This document shows positions 50,567 to 60,482 of a stretch of 64,000 bases of DNA, one piece after another. A model generated the notes under the pieces. The model saw only the letters and a list, made by a program, of their open reading frames with translations, was not told the DNA's origin and did not search any database. Location: positions 744,001-808,000 of the forward strand of contig NZ_CP009247.1 of the NCBI RefSeq assembly GCF_001941485.1. Reading direction: 5' to 3'. Each line of letters begins with the position of its first letter. The first letter of the stretch is position 1. This stretch comes from Corynebacterium frankenforstense DSM 45800 (GTDB lineage Bacteria > Actinomycetota > Actinomycetes > Mycobacteriales > Mycobacteriaceae). Position numbers and translations under genes: made by a program.

Positions 50567-52054
50567 TCAGCGCCCGACCTTCCAGGTGTGCACCGGCTCC
50601 TCGGTCGCCTGGTGCTCCAGGTAGAGCCGGAGCATCTCCCGGATCGCTGCGGCGCGCTCCGGGGTGTCCGGCCCGGCGCTGCGCGGGCTGAGCGCGTCGA
50701 GGGTGCGCACCTGCCAGTGCGCCCCGTTCTGCCGGGTACGCGCGCGGCCCTCGATGATGCCGAGGTAGTGGTCGATGACGTCGCGGTCCGCGCCGAGGCG
50801 CTCCAGGCCCGCGCGGGCCTCCGGGATCAGGTGCTCGCGCACCAGGTGGGCGACGTCGACGGTGCCCAGCGTGGGCCAGTGCATCCGCGCGGTCAGCCCG
50901 TTGCGCGCGGCGTTCATGAAGTTCTCCTCCGCCTGCGGGAACGTCAGTCGCGACCAGACCGGCCGGTTCTCCTCGGTGAGGTGGTTGACCATGCCGTAGT
51001 AGAACGCGGCGTCGGCGATCGTGTCCGCCACGGTCGGCCCGGCGGGCAGGAGCCGATTTTCGACGCGCAGGTGGGCGCGGGGTGACCCGGGCGCGTAGAT
51101 GGGCCGGTTCCAGCGCCACACGGTGCCGTTGTGCAGGTTGAGGTAGTGCACGGCCGGGGTGTCGCCCTGCATCATCGGGGTGCCGGAGGCCTGGCGGCCC
51201 TCGGGCAGCAGCGGGGAGAAGTAGCGCACGTTCTCCTCGAAGAGGTCGAAGACGCTGGTGATCCAGCGCTCGCCGAACCAGACGCGCGGGCGCACGCCCT
51301 GCGCCTCGAGCTCCGGGGTGCGGGTGTCGATGGCCTGGCGGAAGACCGGGATACGGGACTCGGGCCAGACCTTGCGCCCGCAGAACAGCGGCGAGTTCGC
51401 GCCCAGGGCGACCTGGACGCCGGCGATGGCCTGCGAGGCGTTCCAGGCGTCGGCGAAGCGGTTCGGCGGGACCTGCAGGTGCAGCTGGACCGAGGTGCAC
51501 GTCGACTCCGGGGCGATGTCCGCGAAGTCGTGGCCGTAGTGCTCCCGGCCGGTCAGGTCGATGCGGACCATCTCGCCGCGGCTGGACATGATCGCGTTGT
51601 TGAGGCCGCGGAAGCGGTTCTCCGGGGTCATCCAGCCCGGCGACTCGAGGAACTCGGTGGTCAGCGTCGGCAGCGTGCCGATCATCGCCACCTTCGCCCC
51701 GGTCTCGGCAGCGGCGTCGCGCACCCGGTCCAGGCGGCCGAGCACGCTGTGCTCGAGGTCGCGCAGGCCCTGGCCCGTCAGGTCGACCGGCGGGTTGTTC
51801 AGCTCGACGTTGTAGGCGCCGAGCTCCGGCTGGTATTCGTCGTCGAGGTGGGCCAGCACCTCGCGGTTGCAGGTGACCGGGTCCATGTCCTCGTCGACGA
51901 GGTTGAGCTCGAGTTCGAGGCCGACGGTGCCGGCGTCCTCGAACTCCGCGTGCTGGAGGTGCCGGTCGAAGATCTCGAGGTCGTGTGCCAGAGCCCGGCG
52001 GTACTCGGTGCGCTGGCGGGGAGTGTAGGTGTCTGTGGAGACGGCTTCGCCCAT
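50567..52054 (-). CDS. Glutamate-cysteine ligase-like carboxylate-amine ligase
   Basis: A 495-residue ATP-dependent ligase of the GCS2-like family (COG2170 type). TVGLELELNLVDEDMDPVTC carries the Mg-binding acidic residues; CTSVQLHLQVPPNRFADAWN, GANSPLFCGRKVWPESRIP and RVENRLLPAGPTVADTIADA are the other conserved blocks. Corynebacteria use mycothiol rather than glutathione, so the product may be gamma-glutamylcysteine or another gamma-glutamyl amide. TAATCT lies seven bases before the ATG (leaderless). Confidence 0.82.
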   Translation of the reverse strand: MGEAVSTDTYTPRQRTEYRRALAHDLEIFDRHLQHAEFEDAGTVGLELELNLVDEDMDPVTCNREVLAHLDDEYQPELGAYNVELNNPPVDLTGQGLRDLEHSVLGRLDRVRDAAAETGAKVAMIGTLPTLTTEFLESPGWMTPENRFRGLNNAIMSSRGEMVRIDLTGREHYGHDFADIAPESTCTSVQLHLQVPPNRFADAWNASQAIAGVQVALGANSPLFCGRKVWPESRIPVFRQAIDTRTPELEAQGVRPRVWFGERWITSVFDLFEENVRYFSPLLPEGRQASGTPMMQGDTPAVHYLNLHNGTVWRWNRPIYAPGSPRAHLRVENRLLPAGPTVADTIADAAFYYGMVNHLTEENRPVWSRLTFPQAEENFMNAARNGLTARMHWPTLGTVDVAHLVREHLIPEARAGLERLGADRDVIDHYLGIIEGRARTRQNGAHWQVRTLDALSPRSAGPDTPERAAAIREMLRLYLEHQATEEPVHTWKVGR

Positions 52055-52142
52055 GGGGAAAAGATTAGCCGCGCGCGATCCCCGGGGCGGGGGATTCGCG
52101 CGCGGCGAAGATCACGTGTCGCGGATCAGGCGGAGCGGCTCA

Positions 52143-52198
52143 GCGTCGTCGGCTCAGTGTCACCGGCGCGGCATCGTCGGCTCAGTGAGACCGGCTCG
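52143..52198. repeat. 28-bp tandem repeat, two units
   Basis: 52143-52170 and 52171-52198 share GCRTCGTCGGCTCAGTG and a similar second half. It lies between the pgi 3' end and the ligase promoter. Confidence 0.8.
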
Positions 52199-52214
52199 GC
52201 CGCGTGCCGGCGGG

Positions 52215-53858
52215 CTAACCGCGGTGGGTGCGGTACCAGCCGATCAGGGCGTCGGTGGAGGCGTCGCCGGTGTCCGGCTCGACCTCGCCGCCGACGGCCG
52301 GGGCCAGATCGTTGGCCTGCTGCTTGCCCAGCTCCACGCCCCACTGGTCGAAGGAGTTGATGTCCCAGACCGCACCCTCGACGAAGGTGATGTGCTCGTA
52401 GAGGGCGATCAGCGCGCCGAGCACCGCCGGGGTGAGCTCCTCGGCGAGGATCGTGGTGGTCGGGCGGTTGCCCGGCATGACCTTGTGCGGCACGATCGCC
52501 GGGTCGACGCCCTCGGCGGCGATCTCCTCGGCGGTCTTGCCGAAGGCGAGCACCTTGGTCTGGGCGAAGAAGTTGCCCATCAGCAGGTCGTGCATCGAGC
52601 CCTCGCCGGTGGCCGTGGGCAGGTCCTCCTTGGGGCGGGCGAAGCCGATGAAGTCCGCCGGGATCAGGCGGGTGCCCTGGTGGATCAGCTGGTAGAAGGC
52701 GTGCTGGCCGTTGGTGCCGGGCTCGCCCCAGAAGATCTCGCCGGTGGAGTAGTTGACGCGCTCGCCGTCGCGGCGGGTCGACTTACCGTTGGACTCCATG
52801 GTCAGCTGCTGCAGGTAGGCCGGGAAGCGCGAGAGGTCCTGCGAGTAGGGCAGCACCGCGTGGGTCTGGGCGCCGTGGAAGTTGGAGTACCAGACGTTGA
52901 GCAGGCCCATGAGCACCGGGATGTTCTCCGCGAACTTGGCGGTGCGGAAGTGGACGTCCATGGCGCGGAAGCCCTCGAGGAAGCGCATGAAGTCCATCGG
53001 CCCGATCACGCACATCAGGGACAGCCCGATGGCGGAGTCGACGGAGTAGCGGCCGCCGACCCAGTCCCAGAAGCCGAACATGTTGTCCGTGTCGATGCCG
53101 AACTCGGCGACCTTCTCGGCGTTGGTGGACACCGCGACGAAGTGCTTGGCGATCGCGGCCTCGTCGCCGTCGAAGTGCTCGAGCAGCCAGCGCTTGGCGG
53201 CGTGCGCGTTGGCCAGGGTCTCCTGGGTGGTGAAGGTCTTCGAGGAGATGATGAACAGCGTCGACTCGGGGTCGAGGCGGTCCAGGGTGGCGGCCATGTC
53301 GGCCGGGTCGACGTTGGAGACGAACTCGCCGCTGATGCCGGCGGTCGCGTAGGCGCGCAGCGCCAGGGTGGCCATCTTCGGGCCCAGGTCCGAGCCGCCG
53401 ATGCCGATGTTGACGACCTTCTTGATGGTGTGGCCGGTGTGGCCGAGCCACTCGCCGGAGCGCAGCTTCGAGGCGAAGTCGCGCATGCGGCCGAGCACCT
53501 CGTGCACGTCGGCGGCGACGTCCTGGCCGTCGACCTTCAGGTGCTCCTCGGCGGGCAGGCGCAGGGCGGTGTGCAGCACCGCGCGGTCCTCGGTGCTGTT
53601 GATGTGCTCGCCGGAGAACATCGCCTCGACGCGGTCCTTCAGCCCGATCTCCTCGGCCAGGGCGACCAGGGCGTCGCGGGTCTCCTCGTCGAGGAGGTTC
53701 TTCGACAGGTCGACGTGCAGCCCGGCGGCGTCGAAGGAGAACTTCCCGGCACGGTCGGGATCGGCGGCGAACAGCTCGCGCAGCGTCACCTCCCGGGTCG
53801 CCTCGTAGCGGTCCTCGAGGTTCTTCCAGGCGGTGGTGGCCGTGATGTCGGCGGTCAT
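52215..53858 (-). CDS. pgi: Glucose-6-phosphate isomerase
   Basis: A 547-residue enzyme that interconverts glucose-6-phosphate and fructose-6-phosphate in glycolysis. Signatures: [78 protein letters not shown] and the C-terminal [15 protein letters not shown]. The ATG has AAGGAG five bases upstream. It is divergent from the aldehyde dehydrogenase gene. Confidence 0.98.
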   Translation of the reverse strand: MTADITATTAWKNLEDRYEATREVTLRELFAADPDRAGKFSFDAAGLHVDLSKNLLDEETRDALVALAEEIGLKDRVEAMFSGEHINSTEDRAVLHTALRLPAEEHLKVDGQDVAADVHEVLGRMRDFASKLRSGEWLGHTGHTIKKVVNIGIGGSDLGPKMATLALRAYATAGISGEFVSNVDPADMAATLDRLDPESTLFIISSKTFTTQETLANAHAAKRWLLEHFDGDEAAIAKHFVAVSTNAEKVAEFGIDTDNMFGFWDWVGGRYSVDSAIGLSLMCVIGPMDFMRFLEGFRAMDVHFRTAKFAENIPVLMGLLNVWYSNFHGAQTHAVLPYSQDLSRFPAYLQQLTMESNGKSTRRDGERVNYSTGEIFWGEPGTNGQHAFYQLIHQGTRLIPADFIGFARPKEDLPTATGEGSMHDLLMGNFFAQTKVLAFGKTAEEIAAEGVDPAIVPHKVMPGNRPTTTILAEELTPAVLGALIALYEHITFVEGAVWDINSFDQWGVELGKQQANDLAPAVGGEVEPDTGDASTDALIGWYRTHRG

Positions 53859-53969
53859 CTGCGCTCCTTATCTGGGAGGTTCGGTGGTACCCCACCACGA
53901 TAGTTCGGCCGCGCGCCCGGCGCCGCGCACGTGAGCGGGCGCACGGGCTGGGGTGTGGCCCCGCGACGC

Positions 53970-54017
53970 CCGGCTCGCCCGCCCCGCCACGCCCCGGCTC
54001 GCCCGCCCCGCCACGCC
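53970..54017. repeat. 24-bp tandem repeat, two perfect units
   Basis: 53970-53993 and 53994-54017 are identical (CCGGCTCGCCCGCCCCGCCA then CGCC), in the pgi/aldehyde dehydrogenase intergenic region. Confidence 0.88.
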
Positions 54018-54087
54018 CGGCGGTGGCGGGGCCGTCACCTGGCGCGGACAGTGGCGGAGGCCACGTCGGTGGGGGCATAGTGGGGTC

Positions 54088-55608
54088 ATGGCTGACAACA
54101 CCGAGAAGAACACCGAAAACACCGCCGGGACCGCGCAGGCGACCTCCGTGGACCCGCGGGAGCTGATCGACAAGGCCCCGAAGGGGCTGTTCATCGACGG
54201 CGAGTTCGTCGACGCCGAGGGCGGGGAGACCTTCGAGGTCTTCGACCCCGCCGATGGCTCCGTGCTCACCGAGGTCGCCGCCGGCTCCGAGGCCGACGCC
54301 CGCCGCGCCCTCGACTCGATCTGCGCCGCCCAGGACTCCTGGGCCGCCACCGCCCCGCGCGAGCGCTCCGAGATCCTGCGCCGCGCCTTCGAGCTGCTCG
54401 GCGAGCGCTCCGAGGAGCTGGCGCTGCTGCAGACCCTCGAGCTGGGCCGCGCGCTGAAGGACTCCGCCGCCGAGGTCGGCTACGGCGCCGAGTTCTTCCG
54501 CTGGTTCGCCGAAGAGGCCGTGCGCCCGCGCGGCGAGTACCGCGTCAGCCCCGACGGCTCCTCGCGCATCCTCGTCGCTGAGCAGCCCGTGGGACCCTGC
54601 CTGGCGATCACGCCGTGGAACTTCCCGCTGGCCATGGGCGCGCGCAAGATCGCCCCGGCGCTGGCGGCCGGGTGCACCATGCTGGTCAAGCCGGCGTCCA
54701 AGACGCCGTTGACGATGCTCTACCTCGCCCAGGTGCTCAAGGAGGCCGGGCTTCCCGACGGCGTGCTGGCCGTCGTCCCCGCCAAGAAGGCGTCGAACGT
54801 CTCCGCGTTGCTTGACGACGCGCGCGTGCGCAAGTTCACGTTCACCGGTTCCACCTCCGTGGGCCAGCAGCTCGCCGCCAAGGCCGCGGGCCACTCCATG
54901 AAGGTCTCGCTGGAGCTGGGCGGCAACGCGCCCTACATCGTCGCCGAGGACGCGGACCTCGACACCGCCGCCCAGGCCGTCGCCGTGGCCAAGATGCGCG
55001 GTGCGGGCCAGGTCTGCATCGCCGCCAACCGCTTCCTGGTCCACGAGTCCGTGGCCGAGGAGTTCACGGCGAAGGTCGCCGAGCTGATGGGCTCGCTGAA
55101 GATCGGCCCCGGCACCGGCGCGGGCGTAGACTACGGCCCGCTCTCGGGCACCGACCAGGTCGAGACGGTCTCCGGGCTCGTCGACGACGCCCTGGACAAG
55201 GGCGCGCGTCGCCTCGTCGGCGGGGAGCTGCCCGAGGGACTGCCCGAGGGCGGCTACTACTACCCGGCCACGGTGCTCACCGACCTGCCGGCGGACGCCG
55301 AGATACTGCACAACGAGATCTTCGGCCCCGTGGTCGCGGTCGACACCTTCGCCACCGACGAGGAGGCCGTCGAGAAGGCCAACTCCACCCCCTTCGGCCT
55401 GGCCGCCTACGTCTTCTCGGAGAACCTCACCCACGCCCTGGCGCTGGCCGAGCGGGTGGAGGCCGGCATGGTCGCCCTGAACAAGGGCGGGCTCTCCGAC
55501 CCCGCCGCCCCCTTCGGCGGTGTCAAGGAGTCCGGACTGGGCCGCGAGGGCGGCTTCCAGGGCATCCACGAGTACCTCGAGGAGAAGTTCATCTCGGTGC
55601 CCCGTTAG
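54088..55608 (+). CDS. NAD(P)-dependent aldehyde (succinate-semialdehyde-type) dehydrogenase
   Basis: A 506-residue cytoplasmic enzyme oxidising an aldehyde to the acid. Catalytic Cys in GAGQVCIAANRFLVHE, general-base Glu in VSLELGGNAPYIV, NAD-binding FTGSTSVGQQLAAKAAG, oxyanion-side Asn in TPWNFPLAMGARKIAPAL. The closest general type is succinate-semialdehyde dehydrogenase (GabD), but substrate is not certain. A variable 30-residue Thr/Asn-rich head precedes the fold. CATAGT six bases before the ATG fits a leaderless start; the open frame extends 45 codons upstream across a tandem repeat and is not credible. Confidence 0.88.
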   Translation: MADNTEKNTENTAGTAQATSVDPRELIDKAPKGLFIDGEFVDAEGGETFEVFDPADGSVLTEVAAGSEADARRALDSICAAQDSWAATAPRERSEILRRAFELLGERSEELALLQTLELGRALKDSAAEVGYGAEFFRWFAEEAVRPRGEYRVSPDGSSRILVAEQPVGPCLAITPWNFPLAMGARKIAPALAAGCTMLVKPASKTPLTMLYLAQVLKEAGLPDGVLAVVPAKKASNVSALLDDARVRKFTFTGSTSVGQQLAAKAAGHSMKVSLELGGNAPYIVAEDADLDTAAQAVAVAKMRGAGQVCIAANRFLVHESVAEEFTAKVAELMGSLKIGPGTGAGVDYGPLSGTDQVETVSGLVDDALDKGARRLVGGELPEGLPEGGYYYPATVLTDLPADAEILHNEIFGPVVAVDTFATDEEAVEKANSTPFGLAAYVFSENLTHALALAERVEAGMVALNKGGLSDPAAPFGGVKESGLGREGGFQGIHEYLEEKFISVPR

Positions 55609-55693
55609 CCCGTTAGTCCGGTTTCACCGGGATCGGGTCCTCGGCTGGTCCCGGTCCCGCTCGGCCCCGGCTCCGCGGCGCCGGCCGCGGAAC

Positions 55694-55993
55694 CTAGCCG
55701 AGGCGGCCGCGCCCGAGGCGCAGCAGGATGGCGGCGAGCTCCGGGCCCTCCTCGCCGAGCTCCTCGCGGAACTGGTTGATGATGGCCACCTCGCGGGTGT
55801 GCACCAGGCGGGTGCCGCCCGAGCCCATGCGGGCCTTGCCCACCGCCCGCGAGATCTGCGTGCGCCGCTTGACGGCGGCGAGGATCTCCTCGTCGAGCCG
55901 GTTGATCTCCGCGCGGTACTCCTGGATCTGCGCGTCCGAGAGCGGGTCGTCGGTGCCGGTGGGGGAGGTGTCGGGTGCCGGGGAGTCAGACAT
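55694..55993 (-). CDS. Chorismate mutase (AroQ type)
   Basis: A 99-residue all-helical enzyme that turns chorismate into prephenate for Phe and Tyr synthesis. Key residues sit in YRAEINRLDEEILAAVKRRT, ISRAVGKARM and REVAIINQFREELGEEG; the C-terminal LLRLGRGRLG matches small actinobacterial mutases that need DAHP synthase for full activity. The ATG at 55993 follows CATGAT by seven bases (leaderless); upstream Met codons in the same frame are less likely. It is divergent from pcrA. Confidence 0.92.
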   Translation of the reverse strand: MSDSPAPDTSPTGTDDPLSDAQIQEYRAEINRLDEEILAAVKRRTQISRAVGKARMGSGGTRLVHTREVAIINQFREELGEEGPELAAILLRLGRGRLG

Positions 55994-56070
55994 GACCATC
56001 ATCATGCCACGCCCGCAGGTGAGCGGCCCCTCCGGTCCTGTCCCGGCCACCGGGTAGGTTGGGACCCATC

Positions 56071-58617
56071 ATGGACAACCCGCAGCCGCAGCAGCCCCGA
56101 GCCCACGTCGCCGACAACCCCTTCGCCCGCCCCCGCGGGCGCGCCGACGCCCCGGCGTCGGCCCCCGCGCCGACCCGCACGTCCGCGCCGACGCGGACGG
56201 ACGCGACGTCGGCAAGCGGGGCGGACCTGGTCGAGGGGCTCAACCCCGCCCAGCGCGCCGCCGTGGAGCACGCGGGCGGGCCGCTGCTCATCGTGGCGGG
56301 CGCGGGCTCCGGCAAGACCGCCGTGCTCACCCGGCGCATCGCCTATCTGATGCGCGTGCGCGGGGTGAACCCCTGGCAGGTCCTGGCGATCACCTTCACC
56401 AACAAGGCCGCCGCCGAGATGCGCGAGCGTGTGGCCGACCTGGTCGGCCCCGTCGCCGAGCGCATGTGGGTGGCCACCTTCCACTCCGTGTGCGTGCGCA
56501 TCCTGCGCGCCCAGGCGCAGCTGGTCCCGGGGCTGAACTCCAACTTCACCATCTACGACTCGGACGACTCGCGCCGGCTGCTGACCATGATCGCCAAGGA
56601 CATGCAGCTGGACCTGAAGAAGTTCACCGCGCGCACCCTGGCCAACCAGATCTCGAACCTGAAGAACGAGCTGGTCGACCCCGCGCAGGCCGTCGAGGAC
56701 GCGGGCAACACCCGCAACCCCTTCGAGTCCACCGTGGCGGCCGTCTACGCGGAGTACCAGGCGCGCCTGCGCCGGGCCAACGCCGTCGACTTCGACGACC
56801 TGATCGGCGAGGTCGTGCGCGTCTTCCGCGAGCACCCCGAGGTCACCGAGTACTACCGGCGCCGCTTCCGCCACGTGCTCATCGACGAGTACCAGGACAC
56901 CAACCACGCCCAGTACGAGCTCGTCTCCACCCTCGTCGGCCGCGGCGGGGACGCCGGAGAGCTGTGCGTGGTGGGCGACTCCGACCAGTCCATCTACGCC
57001 TTCCGCGGCGCGACCATCCGCAACATCGAGGAGTTCGAGCGCGACTTCCCGCAGGCCGAGACGATCCTGCTCGAGCAGAACTACCGCTCCACGCAGACGA
57101 TCCTGGACGCGGCGAACTCCGTGATCTCGCGCAACGAGCACCGCCGCGAGAAAAAACTGTGGACCGCGCTCGGCGAGGGCGAGCGGATCACCGGCTACGT
57201 CGCCGACAACGAGCACGACGAGGCGCGCTACATCGCCGCCGAGATCGACTCGCTGGCCGAGCGCGGCACCGCCTACTCCGACATCGCCGTGATGTACCGG
57301 ACCAACAACGCCTCGCGCGCGCTCGAGGACATCTTCATCCGCTCCGGCATCCCCTACAAGGTCGTCGGCGGCACCCGCTTCTACGAGCGCCGCGAGATCC
57401 GCGACCTGGTGGCCTACCTGCGTGTGCTGGACAACCCGGACGACACGGTCAGCCTGCGGCGCATCGTCAACACCCCCAAGCGCGGCGTGGGCGACCGGGC
57501 GCAGTCCTTCGTCGCCCTGCACGCCGAGAACGCCGAGATCTCCTTCGGCGAGGCGCTGCGCGACGCCGCCGAGGGCAAGATCTCGATGCTCGGCTCGCGC
57601 GGGCGCAACGCCATCGGCCGCTTCGTCGAGCTGATGGACGGCCTGCGCGCCGAGGCCGAGGAGCTGGTCGACCCGGACACCGGGCTGCCGGCCATCGGCG
57701 ACCTGGTCGCCCGCATCCTCGACGCCACCGGCTACAAGGCCGAGCTGGAGGCCTCCAACGACCCGCAGGACGGCGCGCGCCTGGACAACCTCAACGAGCT
57801 GGTCTCCGTGGCCCGTGAGTTCTCCTCGCAGGCCGCCAACGAGGCCGCCTACCAGGCCATGGACGGCTCGGCCGCCCCGGAGCTCGAGGAGGGCGAGCCC
57901 GCCCCGGGCAGCCTGCAGGCCTTCCTCGAGCGGGTCTCCCTGGTCGCCGACGCCGACCAGATCCCCGACGACGAGCAGGGCGTGGTCACGCTGATGACCC
58001 TGCACACCGCCAAGGGGCTCGAGTTCCCCGTGGTCTTCCTGACCGGCTGGGAGGACGGGCAGTTCCCGCACCTGCGCGCCCTGGGCGACCCGAAGGAGCT
58101 CGCCGAGGAGCGCCGCCTGGCCTACGTCGGCATCACCCGTGCCCGCCGCCGCCTCTACATCACCCGCGCGCTGGTGCGCAGCTCCTGGGGCAACCCGATG
58201 ACCAACCCGCCGAGCCGCTTCCTCGGCGAGATCCCGGACGAGCTGATCGACTGGGTGCGCGAGGAGCCCTCCGGCGGCGGGTGGACCGAGCCGGCCTGGG
58301 GTTCCTCGGGGCTCGGCTACCACGGAGGTTCCCGCTCGGGCTCCGGTGGCGGCTCCGGTTCGCGGTCCGGGTCGGGCGCGGGGGCCGGATCCGGCTCGGG
58401 CGGGCGCGCGCGGCGCAACCGCGAGCGTCAGCAGTCGATGAAGAACAACCACCTCACCCTCGCCGTGGGCGACCGGGTCAACCACGCCAAGTACGGGCTG
58501 GGCACGGTCACCGCGGCCGACGGCAGCGGCCCGCGGGCGACGGTGACCATCGACTTCGGCTCGGCCGGCACCGTGCGCCTGATGCTCATCGGCGGCGTGC
58601 CGATGGAGAAGCTCTAG
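56071..58617 (+). CDS. pcrA: ATP-dependent DNA helicase PcrA/UvrD
   Basis: An 848-residue superfamily 1A 3'-5' helicase for excision repair and replication restart. After a 50-residue variable head: Q motif GLNPAQRAAVEH, Walker A GAGSGKT (77-83), VLIDEYQDTNHAQYEL (motif II), VGDSDQSIYAFRGA (III), LEQNYRST (IV), VVTLMTLHTAKGLEFPVVFL (V) and LAYVGITRARRRLYI (VI). The Ser/Gly-rich linker leads to a C-terminal Tudor-like domain (LAVGDRVNHAKYGLGTVTAA) that contacts RNA polymerase in relatives. TAGGTT lies ten bases before the ATG. Confidence 0.96.
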   Translation: MDNPQPQQPRAHVADNPFARPRGRADAPASAPAPTRTSAPTRTDATSASGADLVEGLNPAQRAAVEHAGGPLLIVAGAGSGKTAVLTRRIAYLMRVRGVNPWQVLAITFTNKAAAEMRERVADLVGPVAERMWVATFHSVCVRILRAQAQLVPGLNSNFTIYDSDDSRRLLTMIAKDMQLDLKKFTARTLANQISNLKNELVDPAQAVEDAGNTRNPFESTVAAVYAEYQARLRRANAVDFDDLIGEVVRVFREHPEVTEYYRRRFRHVLIDEYQDTNHAQYELVSTLVGRGGDAGELCVVGDSDQSIYAFRGATIRNIEEFERDFPQAETILLEQNYRSTQTILDAANSVISRNEHRREKKLWTALGEGERITGYVADNEHDEARYIAAEIDSLAERGTAYSDIAVMYRTNNASRALEDIFIRSGIPYKVVGGTRFYERREIRDLVAYLRVLDNPDDTVSLRRIVNTPKRGVGDRAQSFVALHAENAEISFGEALRDAAEGKISMLGSRGRNAIGRFVELMDGLRAEAEELVDPDTGLPAIGDLVARILDATGYKAELEASNDPQDGARLDNLNELVSVAREFSSQAANEAAYQAMDGSAAPELEEGEPAPGSLQAFLERVSLVADADQIPDDEQGVVTLMTLHTAKGLEFPVVFLTGWEDGQFPHLRALGDPKELAEERRLAYVGITRARRRLYITRALVRSSWGNPMTNPPSRFLGEIPDELIDWVREEPSGGGWTEPAWGSSGLGYHGGSRSGSGGGSGSRSGSGAGAGSGSGGRARRNRERQQSMKNNHLTLAVGDRVNHAKYGLGTVTAADGSGPRATVTIDFGSAGTVRLMLIGGVPMEKL

Positions 58618-58661
58618 GCGCGGCGGGGTTGGCGCGGGGCCGGGGACCGGGTGGTTTCTAG

Positions 58662-60354
58662 GGGTCGTCGCAACGACGGGTATTTCTAGTCGGTGATGCT
58701 ACCGACGTCTGCAAGCGCCTGAGCCATCACTTCAGCAGGAGTACGCCACCCCAACGCCTTGCGCGGAGTGTTGTTGTGAATGTTGGCGATCATCTCCAGA
58801 TCCATCGACGAATACACCGACAGATCCGAAGACTTCGGCAGGTTACGCCGCAGCCTGCCGTTGGTGTTCTCGTTGGTGCCCCGCTCCCACGGGGATCCGG
58901 GATGACAGAAATACACCGGAACATCAGTCGCCATCGAAAACGCCTTGTGGCCTGCCATCTCAGAGCCCTGATCCCACGTGATCGACGAGAAGATCAACTC
59001 ATCGATACCACCGACAAGCTCCTTTAACACCCGGGTGACCTCCACCGAGTCATGCCTGGCCGGCAGATGACCCAGCACGACGAACCTGCTGACACGCTCA
59101 ACCAGGGTGATCACCGCCGAGGCGTTGTTCTTGCCCAGGATCAGATCACCCTCCCAATGACCGGGCATGACCCGCTCGGCGACCTCGTCGGGACGGTCGT
59201 CGATGAGCACCATCTCATCGACGAAGCGCCGGATACCGCCACCGCCGCGCGGCCGACCGCGGGGTCGACGTTTCTTCCTGCCGGTCGGAAGGGCAAGCCC
59301 CAGATCCTTCAACCGGCCTTTCGCGTCCAGGTAGAACGCGTCGTAGATCGTCTCGTGACTGATGCGCATCTCCTCGTCATCGGGAAAATCCAGGCGGATA
59401 CGCCCGCTGATCTGTTGCGGGGACCATTGTCGCCGCAAACCCTCGACTACATAGTCATACAGGCGTCTGTTTGACAGGATCTTCGAGGTCTTCGGCCGCA
59501 ACCTGCGCGCGGCGGCCTTGAGCTGGGCGCCCTCAGCCCTATACGGGCCGTGCGGGGTGCGATTGCGCGACAACTCACGCCCGATGGTCGACGGGTGCAC
59601 GCCCACGGCGCGGGCGATGGCGGCTTTCGTCGCCCCTTCGCGGTACATGTCGGCGATCACCGCACGTTGGCTGACCGACAGGTACCTGCTGCTGACCGGT
59701 TTGTAGGGGTTAACCCCCTCGGGCAGGGCGGGGATGGCCCGGCGGCCTTCCTCGATGACGTCGCAGGTTTCAATCAGGGCGTCCATCAACCTGTTATACG
59801 TCGCCGCGTCCGGCCCGGTGGGGATAAAGCGGCGGCGTTGTCCTCGAGTCTTGACCAGTCCTTTCTCGAAGTCGCGGCCCTGGCGCGGCCCGATCGCAAG
59901 TGTGGTGCACACCTGGGCCCGCGGGATGCCGGCCAGGCGCAGGTAGAGAAAGTCGATGCGCCTGGCGGTGGCGCGGATGTGTTGTTGCCGGCGGGTCAGC
60001 CGGGTGTGCAGTCCTGCCCTGGATGCGATGCGGTAGCCCATCGACGGGGAGATGCCGACCATCATCGCCGCCGCGTGGATGCTTGCCCCGCTTTTGATCG
60101 CGGTGATCAACGCGTCCGCGGCGCCGGTGGGCAGGACAGGCGGTTGTGTCGGGGTGATCAGTTTGTGGTGGTGGGCGAAGTTGAGTGCGTGTTTGTAGTT
60201 GCAGCCGATGCGGTGCGCGGCGGCGCGCACGCTTAAGCCGGTGGTGATCAGTCGGGTCAGCCGGTTCTTGTCTGACTGGGTCAGTGAGTGAAAGGGGCTG
60301 GTTGTCGGCATGGTCGTTGGCAGCCTTCCAATTGGGGGAAAGTTGCAACGACCC
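58662..60354 (-). mobile_element. IS30-family insertion sequence
   Basis: Bounded by terminal inverted repeats GGGTCGTCGCAAC (58662-58674) and GGGTCGTTGCAAC (reverse complement of 60342-60354), 12 of 13 identical. It holds one transposase gene. No convincing target-site duplication is visible and no neighbouring gene appears disrupted; it sits between pcrA and the M23 peptidase gene. Confidence 0.85.
58686..60311 (-). CDS. IS30-family transposase, unusually long
   Basis: A 541-residue DDE transposase. Catalytic residues D389 (GHWEGDLILG), D447 (TWDQGSEMAGH) and E481 (RGTNENTNG) have the IS30 spacing (58 and 33 residues). A helix-turn-helix typical of the family is at about 215-255 (LSVSQRAVIADMYREGATKA, PSTIGRELSRN). 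Another 200 residues precede it, with two more HTH-like segments (TRLITTGLSVRAAAHRIG and IKSGASIHAAAMMVGISPSM), whereas common IS30 transposases have 300-400 residues. The ATG at 60311 is the second Met option; no clear ribosome-binding site is present. The frame is intact, so the element may be active. Confidence 0.92.
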   Translation of the reverse strand: MPTTSPFHSLTQSDKNRLTRLITTGLSVRAAAHRIGCNYKHALNFAHHHKLITPTQPPVLPTGAADALITAIKSGASIHAAAMMVGISPSMGYRIASRAGLHTRLTRRQQHIRATARRIDFLYLRLAGIPRAQVCTTLAIGPRQGRDFEKGLVKTRGQRRRFIPTGPDAATYNRLMDALIETCDVIEEGRRAIPALPEGVNPYKPVSSRYLSVSQRAVIADMYREGATKAAIARAVGVHPSTIGRELSRNRTPHGPYRAEGAQLKAAARRLRPKTSKILSNRRLYDYVVEGLRRQWSPQQISGRIRLDFPDDEEMRISHETIYDAFYLDAKGRLKDLGLALPTGRKKRRPRGRPRGGGGIRRFVDEMVLIDDRPDEVAERVMPGHWEGDLILGKNNASAVITLVERVSRFVVLGHLPARHDSVEVTRVLKELVGGIDELIFSSITWDQGSEMAGHKAFSMATDVPVYFCHPGSPWERGTNENTNGRLRRNLPKSSDLSVYSSMDLEMIANIHNNTPRKALGWRTPAEVMAQALADVGSITD

Positions 60355-60390
60355 TCTGAAGCCAAGCCGGCCTCCGGACATGAGAAGGCC

Positions 60391-60414
60391 CCCGTCCCGG
60401 AAGGGGCGGGGGAG
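60391..60414 (-). terminator. M23 peptidase gene terminator
   Basis: CCCCCGTCCC and GGGGCGGGGG with a GGAA loop (one G-T pair), followed on the minus strand by CCTTCTC. Confidence 0.6.
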
Positions 60415-60482
60415 AGGCCGGGACGGTTTCCCGACGGGATGAGGCAGCTCAGACACCCGGGGGCGTCTGAACGTGCGGCGTC

